Source of the DNA: an uncultured Flavobacteriaceae bacterium
Lineage (GTDB): Bacteria > Bacteroidota > Bacteroidia > Flavobacteriales > Flavobacteriaceae
Assembly (NCBI GenBank): GCA_947498845.1
Contig: CANMLX010000030.1
Span: forward strand, 1-58,208
Length of the DNA: 58,208 nt
Direction of reading: 5' to 3'
Shown here: in pieces, positions 47,510 to 54,993 of the stretch
Layout of the letters: every line of letters starts with the position of its first letter
How positions within the stretch are numbered: position 1 is the stretch's first letter
The notes under the pieces: generated by a model
Told to the model about the DNA's origin: nothing
Seen by the model: the letters and a program-made list of their open reading frames with translations, nothing else
The model's database searches: none
Position numbers and translations under genes: made by a program

Positions 47510-48283
47510 TTATATTTCGCCATTTAGTGATTTCAACCTATTTAAGTCATCAAATTCGGCTGTCAATCTTTTTCCACCTTTTATTCCTTCTATTTTATTT
47601 TCTGTTATATTGATTTCTAAATTTCTGTCGATAAGATAATTCTTAAAAGTATTTTTGTGATTTAAATCAATTGCACTTATTACTTGTGGAAAAGTCGTTA
47701 GTACTTTTTCCAATTGGTTATTATCTATTTTAGATATTTTGTCGGATTTTATAGTTAGCACCATTGTTCCTTGTCCATAATTTGCACAGAAATAAGCATT
47801 GGTTTTAAATATCCCAGTTGCAATTAATCCCATTTTATGCTCGAAACCTTCTTCTGAAGCAAAGTGACCTTCTGTCAACTCTCTAATTTGTTTGTTTTCT
47901 CCAATTCTTTTTAATTCTAATGCATTTCCTAATAGATTTTCTGGAATTCCACTTTTGGAATTTGCCCAACCCCACATCCAAGAATAATCATTAAACGATA
48001 AGGAACCAATTACTTGTATAGGAAATTCAAGATTTCCAAAAGATAGAGTTCCTGTATTTAGATTGATATTCCAAGCTAAAGCTCCAGTTAGATCATTAAA
48101 AATTTGTTGTTTTTCAAAAGAGAGACCAGCATTTTGTTCTAATAATTCTTGAAAGTTACTGTACTCTGTTTTATTAGTTGTTTTATTATCCTTTTTTCCT
48201 AAAGCTTCAAATTCTTTTGTTAATGCGACAATAGGATGCTCTTTAGTTTCTTTTTTTCCAAAAAGTTTCTTAAATAAACTCAT
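47510..48283 (-). CDS. DUF6882 family protein
   Basis: A 257-residue soluble protein from ATG 48283 (MSLFKKLFGKKE); the frame runs on to 48337 inside flanking sequence. It has a central domain with LTGALAWNINLNTGTLSFGN, then FNDYSWMWGWANSKSGIPEN and a GLIATGIFKTNAYFCANYGQ stretch, which I recognise as DUF6882. Function unknown; such proteins occur near contact-dependent toxin immunity and other accessory loci. Confidence 0.75.
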   Translation of the reverse strand: MSLFKKLFGKKETKEHPIVALTKEFEALGKKDNKTTNKTEYSNFQELLEQNAGLSFEKQQIFNDLTGALAWNINLNTGTLSFGNLEFPIQVIGSLSFNDYSWMWGWANSKSGIPENLLGNALELKRIGENKQIRELTEGHFASEEGFEHKMGLIATGIFKTNAYFCANYGQGTMVLTIKSDKISKIDNNQLEKVLTTFPQVISAIDLNHKNTFKNYLIDRNLEINITENKIEGIKGGKRLTAEFDDLNRLKSLNGEI

Positions 48284-48442
48284 ATTTATTTTTAATGTTT
48301 GCCAATGGGTTTGTGTATGATTAGTTGCGATTAGCAACTAAGATAGAAAAAGGGGACGAGTTTGAGGAAAATTTGAAGAATTTTACAATTAGGCCTTACC
48401 ATACTCCAGCGATTAATTATACCCATTGTGCATCGTATTTTT

Positions 48443-48814
48443 TCAATATCCAGTTCCGCTAAATTTGTGAGTTATTGTGTCATTTTGAATTTCAAATTTA
48501 ACCCAACGGTCGAGTGCACCACCATTTGTATAATATCCGAAACTTTTTGATTCTTTAATTCCATTAGAGCGAGTGAATTCCAACGTATAACTTCCGTCGT
48601 TTTTATTATGTTTCATTGATAAAAAATCCGCAATGTTTTGATTCGGTTCAATTTTGTCAAATTCCATTATAGTCAACTTTTCAGATGTCGAGAATTTTAC
48701 GTTTTCAATTGGAAAATTAGATTTGTTTTCAATCGTAAATTCAATTCCGTTTTCTTTGAGTAAATAACATGAATTGAAAATAAAAAGTAATATTATAACA
48801 ATGCGTTTTTTCAT
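48443..48814 (-). CDS. Hypothetical lipoprotein
   Basis: A 123-residue protein with a short lipoprotein signal (FIFNSCYLLKENG, Cys16). The rest is a small beta-sandwich-like domain (EFTIENKSNFPIENVKFSTS, GSYTLEFTRSNGIKESKSFG). No family recognised. Single gene between flanking repeats. Confidence 0.62.
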   Translation of the reverse strand: MKKRIVIILLFIFNSCYLLKENGIEFTIENKSNFPIENVKFSTSEKLTIMEFDKIEPNQNIADFLSMKHNKNDGSYTLEFTRSNGIKESKSFGYYTNGGALDRWVKFEIQNDTITHKFSGTGY

Positions 48815-48833
48815 ATCACATACAATTGTTTGT

Positions 48834-49000
48834 TTTTGAAACGTGGCGCGTTAAAAGACACTAACTTTTCGTATAAATACAGAGCCAAATTTGTTCCATA
48901 TTTCCCTATCGGGTAATCAAAAGATTTGGCGGACTTTATAAATATACACAAACCCTATCATTAAAAACTTTATTAGCTACGTTTTATACACCATGTAGGC
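48834..49000. repeat. Cassette-like palindromic repeat 4
   Basis: Left GAAACGTGGCGCG and right TTAGCTACGTTTTATACACC are inverted at their cores. Inside: GACACTAACTTTTCG, AGAGCCAAATTTGT pairing with AGATTTGGCGG, and ACTTTATAAATATACACAAA. It is closest to repeat 7 (53363). Confidence 0.75.
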
Positions 49001-49011
49001 ATTAGTTCTAT

Positions 49012-49458
49012 CTATTCCTTATATACATTCGGGTTATGTTTCTCCATATAAAATTCAGGATTAGGTATTTCTGTAAACCCAAACTTTTTATAAAGCCATT
49101 CAGCTGTATCGGTTAATAAAAACCAGCGTCTTAATCCCTGAAGGTTAGGATGTTCCATTATTTCATTTATAAGCCATTTACTTAATCCCTTTCCTCTATA
49201 TTCCTTTAGAATATAAACATCTCCTAAATATGCAATAGTTGAATAGTCTGAAATTATTCTTGCAAAGCCAATTTGCTTGTTTTTGTAATAAAGCCCAAAA
49301 TTCAAAGAGTTTTCAATTGATGTTTTCAACGTATTGATTGGAATTCCGTTAGCCCAATCGGTTTCGTTTGCAAGGAATTTGTGAATGCTCAAAATATCTA
49401 ATTTATCCTTGTTAGTTGAAATGGTATAATCATTTCTATGCGCTTCTCTAATTTTCAT
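49012..49458 (-). CDS. GNAT N-acetyltransferase
   Basis: A 148-residue GNAT enzyme from ATG 49458 (MKIREAHRNDYTIS). The acetyl-CoA loop is EYRGKGLSKWLINEIM; QIGFARIISDYSTIAYLGDV and WLYKKFGFTEIPNPEFYM complete the fold. Substrate unknown. A 70-bp sequence upstream of the start is repeated upstream of the glycosyltransferase gene. Confidence 0.87.
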   Translation of the reverse strand: MKIREAHRNDYTISTNKDKLDILSIHKFLANETDWANGIPINTLKTSIENSLNFGLYYKNKQIGFARIISDYSTIAYLGDVYILKEYRGKGLSKWLINEIMEHPNLQGLRRWFLLTDTAEWLYKKFGFTEIPNPEFYMEKHNPNVYKE

Positions 49459-49461
49459 TTC

Positions 49462-49530
49462 AGTTTTCTTATGTTCGTAAAGGAACATGGTTTACACAAG
49501 TTTAAGATTAATGTTTACACTAAATTAATT
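49462..49530. repeat. 70-bp direct repeat, copy 1
   Basis: Contains ATGTTCGTAAAGGAACATGG, TTTACACAAGTTTAAGATTA and GTTTACACTAAATTAATTT. It matches copy 2 at 50791-50859 with about six differences and one indel. It overlaps the 3' end of the glycosyltransferase gene and lies upstream of the GNAT gene. Confidence 0.85.
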
Positions 49531-50778
49531 TACTATCAGTTCGTATAGTTTGTCTTTATTGCTTTCAGTTCTCATTTGCTCACTAATAATTTGTGAATTT
49601 ATTTTATAGGAATCATTATTCATTAGGTCTAATAATTTATTTTCAAAATGTATTTCATTAAGTTTTTTTATGGGTATCCCTTTAGGACCTAAGTTAAGGT
49701 TTGAATTGATCTTGTTCCAAAAAAATTGATCTAGGATATGGGGAATAATCAAGCTTGGACAAGAATATTTCAAAGCAGTATGTGTTGTTCCTGCCCCTCC
49801 ATGATGAACAATAGCATACATTCTTGAAAAAATCCAGTCATAGGGAATATTATCAACAAAATAAATATGGTCTGGAAATACATTTGGTTGTTCAAGTCCG
49901 CCCCATGAAATATTAATTATTGCTGGAATTTTATTTTTATTCAATACATTAATTATAATACGTGTCTTCTCTTTTGGATTAAGATTAGACATACTTCCAA
50001 AAGTTATAAATACAATTTTTTCATGTTTGTCTAAAAAATTTATTAATTTAATATCTGGTTGCCAGTTAAGTGCTTTATCTCTTTCGTAATAGCCTATAAC
50101 ATGAGCCGTTAAGGGCCAGTATTTAGGCTTTGGAAATAGAGAATTAGAAACTGCATAGAAAGTCTTTTCTTTTTCAAGCATTGTTTTTTTTATGGAAGAA
50201 ACAGTTACTTTTAACCCTTGATAACTTTGACGATACTTTTTTGAATAATATTTAAGAATTGTTGCTTTCAAAACATTTCCTAACCAAACACTTAAAAGGT
50301 TCAATGTCTTTCCATAATTACCCAAGATTGTAAGATGTTTGATTGGATGAACAACACCTGGTATTGGACTAACTAAAATTGATTTGCCTGGATTTGCCAT
50401 TCCCCAGAGAAGACTGTAATTACATTTTGGATGGTATAGAACCCTATCGGGTTTTTCTCTCTTTTGGGTGTCATGCTGTAGATTCAAAATATCCTTTACT
50501 AGTCTCTTTCCATTTCTTGCAATTTTAATAAGATAGCCAATTCTTGTAAAAAGTGAGCCTTCCCCACTCATGAATGACCTAGCTGCTTTCCCATCCATCA
50601 ATTCAAGGTATTCTTTACTGAATCCTTCAAACAAGAAACCCATATTTTCAACTTCCGCCCGGAATTGTTCAGGAAAAACACAAATTACATCCCAGTTTTT
50701 TTCATTAAGAAACTGTGCGATTGCCAAGAATGGTTCAATGTCTCCTCTTGTACCTATTGAGAATAAGATTGCTTTCAT
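49525..50778 (-). CDS. Glycosyltransferase, UGT-like (GT1)
   Basis: A 417-residue GT-B fold glycosyltransferase from ATG 50778 (MKAILFSIGTRGDIEPFLAI); the frame to 50784 would need TTG. The N-terminal domain begins with the typical SIGTRGDIEPF; the C-terminal sugar-nucleotide-binding domain has IVFITFGSMSNLNPKEKT, and the signature HHGGAGTTHTALKYSCPSLI. It resembles macrolide/sterol glycosyltransferases that modify small hydrophobic acceptors. Acceptor unknown. It is the only clear enzyme of its size in the array and is bracketed by 70-bp direct repeats. Confidence 0.9.
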   Translation of the reverse strand: MKAILFSIGTRGDIEPFLAIAQFLNEKNWDVICVFPEQFRAEVENMGFLFEGFSKEYLELMDGKAARSFMSGEGSLFTRIGYLIKIARNGKRLVKDILNLQHDTQKREKPDRVLYHPKCNYSLLWGMANPGKSILVSPIPGVVHPIKHLTILGNYGKTLNLLSVWLGNVLKATILKYYSKKYRQSYQGLKVTVSSIKKTMLEKEKTFYAVSNSLFPKPKYWPLTAHVIGYYERDKALNWQPDIKLINFLDKHEKIVFITFGSMSNLNPKEKTRIIINVLNKNKIPAIINISWGGLEQPNVFPDHIYFVDNIPYDWIFSRMYAIVHHGGAGTTHTALKYSCPSLIIPHILDQFFWNKINSNLNLGPKGIPIKKLNEIHFENKLLDLMNNDSYKINSQIISEQMRTESNKDKLYELIVN

Positions 50779-50790
50779 CTTCAAGTTTTT

Positions 50791-50859
50791 AGTTTCTTGT
50801 GTTCGTAAAGGGACATTGTTTACACAAGTTAAAGATTAAGGTTTACACTAAATTAATTT
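50791..50859. repeat. 70-bp direct repeat, copy 2
   Basis: Contains GTGTTCGTAAAGGGACATTG, TTTACACAAGTTAAAGATTA and GTTTACACTAAATTAATTT; pair of the copy at 49462-49530, 1.33 kb apart. It sits 13 bp upstream of the glycosyltransferase start. Confidence 0.85.
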
Positions 50860-50964
50860 CTAATCTTGTTGATTGTTGTTTATTTCTAAAATGTTTTTTC
50901 ATCAAAGAAATCTAAAAATACATTTCTAAAAAAGACTTTCCAAATACCATTACCAATATCTTCA

Positions 50965-51094
50965 ATAGCGCTGTGCTTTGTTTTAGTTTTTCTTTTTTAA
51001 TACCAAATTTATAGTTGGCGACTTTGTAAATAAACACATATCTTTTGGTTAAGAACAAAAGCCCTGTGCTTTTTATAGGTTGTTAGCTACCGCC
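50965..51094. repeat. Cassette-like palindromic repeat 5
   Basis: ATACCAAATTTATAGTTGGC, GACTTTGTAAATAAACACAT, TTTTGGTTAAGAAC and AAAAGCCCTGTGCTTTTTAT, ending TGTTAGCTACC. It combines the core of repeats 4 and 7 with the end of repeat 1. Confidence 0.7.
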
Positions 51095-51096
51095 TA

Positions 51097-51228
51097 TTAT
51101 ATTCTATTCTCAATATCCATTATTTGATGAAGAATTCGAATTATTTCTACCATTTGAGTTTTCTTGTCTATTCTATAAAATAAATAATGAAGTCTAAGAC
51201 AGGATGTTTTGCTGGGTAATATATAATA
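51097..51228 (-). pseudogene. RelE/ParE-family toxin fragment
   Basis: The last 43 codons of a ParE-type toxin: LHYLFYRIDKKTQMVEIIRI followed by LHQIMDIENRI and TAA, the typical C-terminus of type II toxin-antitoxin toxins that pack strands against an ILHxxMD tail. The N-terminal half and any antitoxin gene are missing; a stop codon lies directly upstream and the sequence beyond about 51240 is unrelated and less AT-rich. Confidence 0.72.
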
Positions 51229-51482
51229 TTATATTGGGTACACAGTGTGTTAGAACTCATTTAGATGGGTTTGGGGGCATTCCAAGCGCTTAAATCCATT
51301 GTTTTCTCACTCGGTACGGCACTTATTCTTGTGTGGTATACAAAGACGAACTGGGCCCTAAAACAAAGCCAATCAAGATGCGTTAGAGTATACCTTTTAG
51401 AAACAGTCCCTGCTTTCATGACACATATGTCATCTTTAGGTCTTGCTTAAGCATTAAAAATAACTCTTCAAAAAAGCAATAA
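51229..51482. other. Unidentified less AT-rich fragment
   Basis: A 250-bp segment with visibly higher GC (GGGTTTGGGGGCATTCCAAG, CTCGGTACGGCAC, CTGGGCCCTAAAAC) than its surroundings. Short open frames exist on both strands (51265-51450 on plus) but show no motif. It abuts the broken toxin gene, so it may be the remnant of a mobile element. Confidence 0.4.
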
Positions 51483-52343
51483 CTAGTAGTAAGTATATTG
51501 ATATGTAACAGTTCCTGGAGAAAGCGAAAATGTTTCTCTTTTTTCGGTAGGGAAACCATTTTCATTATAAGTGTACTCGTAAAAATTGCTACCAGATACG
51601 AGATTTGTTTCACTGTCATACTGCTCTATAAGAGTTTGATTATTTACTGCTGAAACACCAAGTATATTAGTCATTAAACCTTTTGGCTTTATGTTTGCAT
51701 AAGGGTGGTTTTTAGCATCATATTCAAAACGCAAATAGTTTGGAGCAAATAAGGATTCAGAATTTTCAGACCTTATAACATTGCCATTGGTATCATATGA
51801 TAGGGTTACCGTATTCGAAATAGTCGATAGAGTCTCACAGGTATTGTATTCTAATTGCCTTTCTTCGTAATATATAAAAGAAGTAGCGAGGTTATTGGCA
51901 TTATATTCGAAACTAACCCTATCTATCGTATCATTATAACCATCGTCTGTTTTCTTTTCAATACAAATGTTAACGATATTACCATTAGTATATTCCGGAT
52001 AAAAAGAATAATACGATTTATCCCCAAACGCATTGGTATTATCTTCAACATAAGAAATTAATTCACCATTAGAGTCGTAATCAAAAGTTCTAATAAAAAC
52101 TTCATCAAACCAAGTAGTCATGGTTGCTTTTGAAATATTACCATTAGTGTCATACTCATAAGTTTTTGTCCATTCTGTAGAACCAGAGGACTGAATTTTT
52201 ATTTCTGACTTTAGCAACATTCCTCCAACATTTGTGATATTTTCATTGTTATCATCTCCTGCATCATCATTGGCATCGTCATTGGCATCCGGTGTACAAG
52301 CAAATAAGCCCAGAGCAAGACATATTAAAAGCAACTTTTTCAT
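51483..52343 (-). CDS. YD-repeat lipoprotein
   Basis: A 286-residue lipoprotein (LALGLFACTPD, Cys16) with an acidic linker (DANDDANDDAGDDNNEN), then repeated RHS/YD-like strands: YEYDTNGNISKATM, FDYDSNGELISYVEDN, FEYNANNLATSFIY, LSYDTNGNVIRSEN, FEYDAKNHPYANIKP, YTYNENGFPTEKRE. Proteins like this are common surface lipoproteins in flavobacteria; function unknown. It is far too short to be a full RHS toxin. Confidence 0.8.
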   Translation of the reverse strand: MKKLLLICLALGLFACTPDANDDANDDAGDDNNENITNVGGMLLKSEIKIQSSGSTEWTKTYEYDTNGNISKATMTTWFDEVFIRTFDYDSNGELISYVEDNTNAFGDKSYYSFYPEYTNGNIVNICIEKKTDDGYNDTIDRVSFEYNANNLATSFIYYEERQLEYNTCETLSTISNTVTLSYDTNGNVIRSENSESLFAPNYLRFEYDAKNHPYANIKPKGLMTNILGVSAVNNQTLIEQYDSETNLVSGSNFYEYTYNENGFPTEKRETFSLSPGTVTYQYTYY

Positions 52344-52468
52344 AGAATATAGTTATAATAATAAAAAACAAATGTATAAAACTAAACAAAAAGGACGCAA
52401 TATTAGCTGGAAAAAATCAGTTGTTTTATGTCTTTAGGATTTATCTTCATTTAGTTTTTTTGGTGCAG

Positions 52469-52598
52469 GTAACAGTCTCGTATAACCGTCAGTTACGGGT
52501 TAATATGCGTTAATTTTCGGTTTAGCACTGCCGTTAGCAATTCCGAGTGGATTCGGACGTAGTCGAATCCGCCGTAATTGCGGTTATACATTGTTGGC
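52469..52598. repeat. Cassette-like palindromic repeat 6
   Basis: Left end GTAACAGTCTCGTATAACCG and right end CGGTTATACATTGTTGGC are inverted around TATAACCG. Inside are CGGTTTAGCACTGCC, AGCAATTCCGAGTGGATTCG and GACGTAGTCGAATCCGCCG. It is a different sequence class from repeats 1-5 but has the same size and layout. Confidence 0.72.
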
Positions 52599-52735
52599 AA
52601 ATCGTTTTTATTTTCCGTTTTTCTAAATTCCTCAATTTTATTTTTCAGTTTCTCGTAAGTTTCATCAATGTTGATTCCGCCTATATCAGTTCCGTCAGTT
52701 TGAGTGAAGCATTCTGAAGAAAATTCCACAATCAT
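52493..52735 (-). CDS. Small protein whose C-terminus is repeat-encoded
   Basis: An 80-residue frame. The first part (MIVEFSSECFTQTDGTDIGG, then ETYEKLKNKIEEFRKTENK) looks like a real soluble protein. From about residue 48 onwards (TMYNRNYGGFDYVRIHSELL) it is the translation of palindromic repeat 6. The original gene was therefore probably truncated or joined to the repeat. No family recognised. Confidence 0.45.
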   Translation of the reverse strand: MIVEFSSECFTQTDGTDIGGINIDETYEKLKNKIEEFRKTENKNDLPTMYNRNYGGFDYVRIHSELLTAVLNRKLTHINP

Positions 52736-52869
52736 CTCTTTGCTATTTAAATAATCTGTTATTTCAAATTTTTTCTATCTATTTAATTTTCTTAAATCTC
52801 TTTGGCTTTCTTAATGTCCTTTTGTTGAGCTGCTTTATTTCCTCCAATAAGAAGGGTGTTAATCTACTA

Positions 52870-53166
52870 CTAGTTGGAACGACGTTTTCTATAGAGCGCA
52901 AAACAAATGATACTTATCAAACCAAAAGGTAGAGTCAATGCAGCATTAAACACAAAGGAGAAAAATTTATCCCACCCTAAATTTGCAGGACCAAAATTAA
53001 GCTGAAAAATTATATAGCCTACAATAAGTAATATTAAACTAATATTGAAGTAGACAACTTCCACTTTCAGCGTTTTTTTTAAAGAAAGAACCAAGGAATA
53101 TACACCCCATATATTTAAGAATATAGCAAGTATAGTAAACTCATTAATCAACGATAAGTCACTCAT
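52870..53166 (-). CDS. Small membrane protein
   Basis: A 98-residue protein with three hydrophobic segments (about 8-26, 36-54 and 68-92) and a basic end (LYRKRRSN). No cysteine or charged motif in the helices. No family recognised. It starts about 200 bp from repeat 7. Confidence 0.62.
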   Translation of the reverse strand: MSDLSLINEFTILAIFLNIWGVYSLVLSLKKTLKVEVVYFNISLILLIVGYIIFQLNFGPANLGWDKFFSFVFNAALTLPFGLISIICFALYRKRRSN

Positions 53167-53577
53167 AAATTAGTAATTAGACATTTTACAATGAAAATAT
53201 AATTTTAAGTTTATAAAAAAACAAAAAAAGTTTGTCCGAAAACATTTCGCTAAAAACAGTATACCTCTAAAGGTAATCAATATCTAATTTTAAGAATCTG
53301 TTATGCATAAAGGCTACAGAATTTGATATTTTGATACAATTACTTTGAAAATCAGTCATAATGTTGGTAACGGACTTGTGTATGGAACGTAGCGTGCAAA
53401 AAGACACTAACTTTTCGGTTTAACACAGAGCCGAATTTTTACATTTTGTTTTTATTTTTTCTCTTTTTAAAAGCCAAATTAAAAATTTGGCGACCTTTCT
53501 AAATATACACAAACCTTTCGGTTAAGCACTTATTAGCTATGTTTTATACACCGTGTTATGCTCGAGTTTTTATCATT
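53167..53577. other. Gap dominated by repeat 7
   Basis: No gene; about half is the palindromic repeat, the rest AT-rich DNA without recognised signals. Confidence 0.5.
53363..53561. repeat. Cassette-like palindromic repeat 7
   Basis: The clearest copy: left GTTGGTAACGG and GTGTATGGAACGTAGC; right GCTATGTTTTATACACCGTG and TTATGC, inverted relative to each other. Inside are GACACTAACTTTTCGG, AGAGCCGAATTTTTAC pairing with AAAAATTTGGCGACC, and TTTCTAAATATACACAAACC then TTTCGGTTAAGCAC. Confidence 0.8.
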
Positions 53578-54072
53578 TCAGATATTACCTCTTTCTTTTT
53601 CTCTAACCCATTCGATATAATCAGTTTGAGATATTTTTGTAATTCCTAATTGTCTCATCATAATAACAATTTGTCCTCTATGAAAACTACCGTGATTAAA
53701 AACTGTCTGAATTATTTCACGAGTCGGAATTGAAAATTTTTCTTCCTTATGTTCAAATTGGATTTTTTTTTCTAAATCTGCTTTTTTCACAAATTTTCTA
53801 AAGTCCTTAGATGTAATTTGCCATAATTTGAATAGTTCATCATTGTTACCAGAAAAATCTGTAACAGTTTTTGTTTCCCATCCTTTACCATTCAAACGAG
53901 AAAGCCATCCTGTTTCTGCAAACCAAATGTGAAGCATAGTGGCACGAATTGTTGGAAAGCTTCCAATTAATTCTTTAACTAATAGCTCGTCATCTTGATT
54001 TAATAAATCATTTATTAATTTATTATTTGCCCATATATTATAATCGGCATAGTCCAGATATCTTTGATTCAT
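53578..54072 (-). CDS. DinB family protein
   Basis: A 164-residue DinB four-helix-bundle protein. Putative metal ligands: His in TIRATMLHIWFAETGWL (near 48) and the two in VFNHGSFHRGQIVIMMRQLG (near 130-134). Members include bacillithiol transferase-like and uncharacterised stress proteins. It is the last minus-strand gene of the array and lies next to the ssb promoter region. Confidence 0.88.
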   Translation of the reverse strand: MNQRYLDYADYNIWANNKLINDLLNQDDELLVKELIGSFPTIRATMLHIWFAETGWLSRLNGKGWETKTVTDFSGNNDELFKLWQITSKDFRKFVKKADLEKKIQFEHKEEKFSIPTREIIQTVFNHGSFHRGQIVIMMRQLGITKISQTDYIEWVREKERGNI

Positions 54073-54176
54073 TTTTCTAATTCTTTCGATTTATCAGCTC
54101 AATTTTATTTTTGTCAATCCAGGTTCTTTAATTGAGCATAACATAAATATATAGCTATAATTTCAATATCATCCAT

Positions 54177-54226
54177 TTACAAACGACTACAAACGTTTAC
54201 AAACGAATTTAAACAGTTAAAAACCG
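54177..54226. promoter_or_regulatory. 10-bp iterons upstream of ssb
   Basis: Five consecutive 10-bp units: TTACAAACGA, CTACAAACGT, TTACAAACGA, then degenerate ATTTAAACAG and TTAAAAACCG. The spacing is exactly one helical turn, suggesting cooperative protein binding on one DNA face. A CCTGACA...TGTCGG hairpin follows at about 54246-54265. Confidence 0.6.
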
Positions 54227-54356
54227 AATAAAACTTGCTGACTGCCTGACATTTGCAGTGTCGGATTCAAACAATAGTGATTATTAATTATCCGATGGCA
54301 TTAACTGTTTAACATGAGATTCTGAAACCAATTCGGGATTATTAAAAATTAAAATT

Positions 54357-54692
54357 ATGAATACACTTAGAAACAAAGTACAGTTGATTGGTAGATTAGG
54401 ACAAGATCCTGAAATTATAAACTTTACCGATGGTAACAAAATGGCAAAATTTTCACTTGCCACAGACGATAGTTACAAAGATAAAAACGGTAGTAAAATT
54501 GAGCGTACCTACTGGCACAACATAGTCGTTAGAGGTGGTCTGGTAAATGTAGTAGAAAATTATGTCACAAAAGGCAAAGAAGTTGCTATAGAGGGTAAAT
54601 TAACAAACCGTAGTTGGGAGGATAAGGACGGACAAAAAAGATATACTACAGAAATAGTTGCTAATGAATTATTAATGTTGGGAAATAAATAA
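54357..54692 (+). CDS. ssb: Single-stranded DNA-binding protein, short form
   Basis: A 111-residue OB-fold SSB: NKVQLIGRLGQDPEIINFTD, then AKFSLATDDSYKDKNGSKIE, YWHNIVVRGGLVNVVENYVT and KGKEVAIEGKLTNRSWEDKD. The acidic DDxPF-type tail of the housekeeping SSB is missing, so it should not recruit partner proteins in the normal way. Short SSBs are often accessory or mobile-element copies. Iterons and a long upstream region suggest specific regulation. A small membrane protein gene follows by 12 bp. Confidence 0.93.
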   Translation: MNTLRNKVQLIGRLGQDPEIINFTDGNKMAKFSLATDDSYKDKNGSKIERTYWHNIVVRGGLVNVVENYVTKGKEVAIEGKLTNRSWEDKDGQKRYTTEIVANELLMLGNK

Positions 54693-54704
54693 GCCAAAAA
54701 CTAC

Positions 54705-54854
54705 ATGAACAAAGGAAACATAGATATAAATTTTAAGTTAAAAAGAATGAAAACTCAAATAACACTTTATTTACTAATATTAATGATAGCTGTATTATTG
54801 TTATCCTATCTTTTAGGGTATTTGGTGGGGTATAATTCTATTATGGAAGGATAG
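54705..54854 (+). CDS. Small single-pass membrane protein
   Basis: A 49-residue frame (MNKGNIDINFKLKRMKTQIT, then one hydrophobic helix LYLLILMIAVLLLSYLLGYL and a short tail ending SIMEG). It starts 12 bp after the ssb stop and is followed by two hairpins, so it probably shares the ssb transcript. A shorter start at Met15 is possible. No family recognised. Confidence 0.55.
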   Translation: MNKGNIDINFKLKRMKTQITLYLLILMIAVLLLSYLLGYLVGYNSIMEG

Positions 54855-54900
54855 TATATTGAGTTTGTCGAGAATTTTTATAAATTTCTTTAGAAAAACA

Positions 54901-54935
54901 AATCAAATAGTCTATACTTTTTAGGCTATTTGATT
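54901..54935 (+). terminator. Probable terminator
   Basis: AATCAAATAGTCTA pairs with TAGGCTATTTGATT (one mismatch, 7-nt loop), 46 bp after the small membrane protein gene; the T-tract is weak. Confidence 0.6.
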
Positions 54936-54944
54936 ATTAAATTA

Positions 54945-54993
54945 AAAACTATAATTCGTCAAAAAATAAGATTTAACGCCGAATTATAGTTTT
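54945..54993. terminator. Second hairpin
   Basis: A perfect 14-bp inverted repeat, AAAACTATAATTCG with CGAATTATAGTTTT, and a 21-nt loop. The long loop makes a role other than termination possible. Confidence 0.5.

Noticed and set aside
51265..51450. 61-codon plus-strand frame in the foreign-looking fragment
   Set aside because: No homology recognised, no promoter, opposite orientation to all neighbours; the fragment is described as other instead.
43500..54100. A canonical integron
   Set aside because: No integrase gene is present in the window and the separators do not end in the strict GTTRRRY/RYYYAAC attC consensus, so only cassette-like is claimed.
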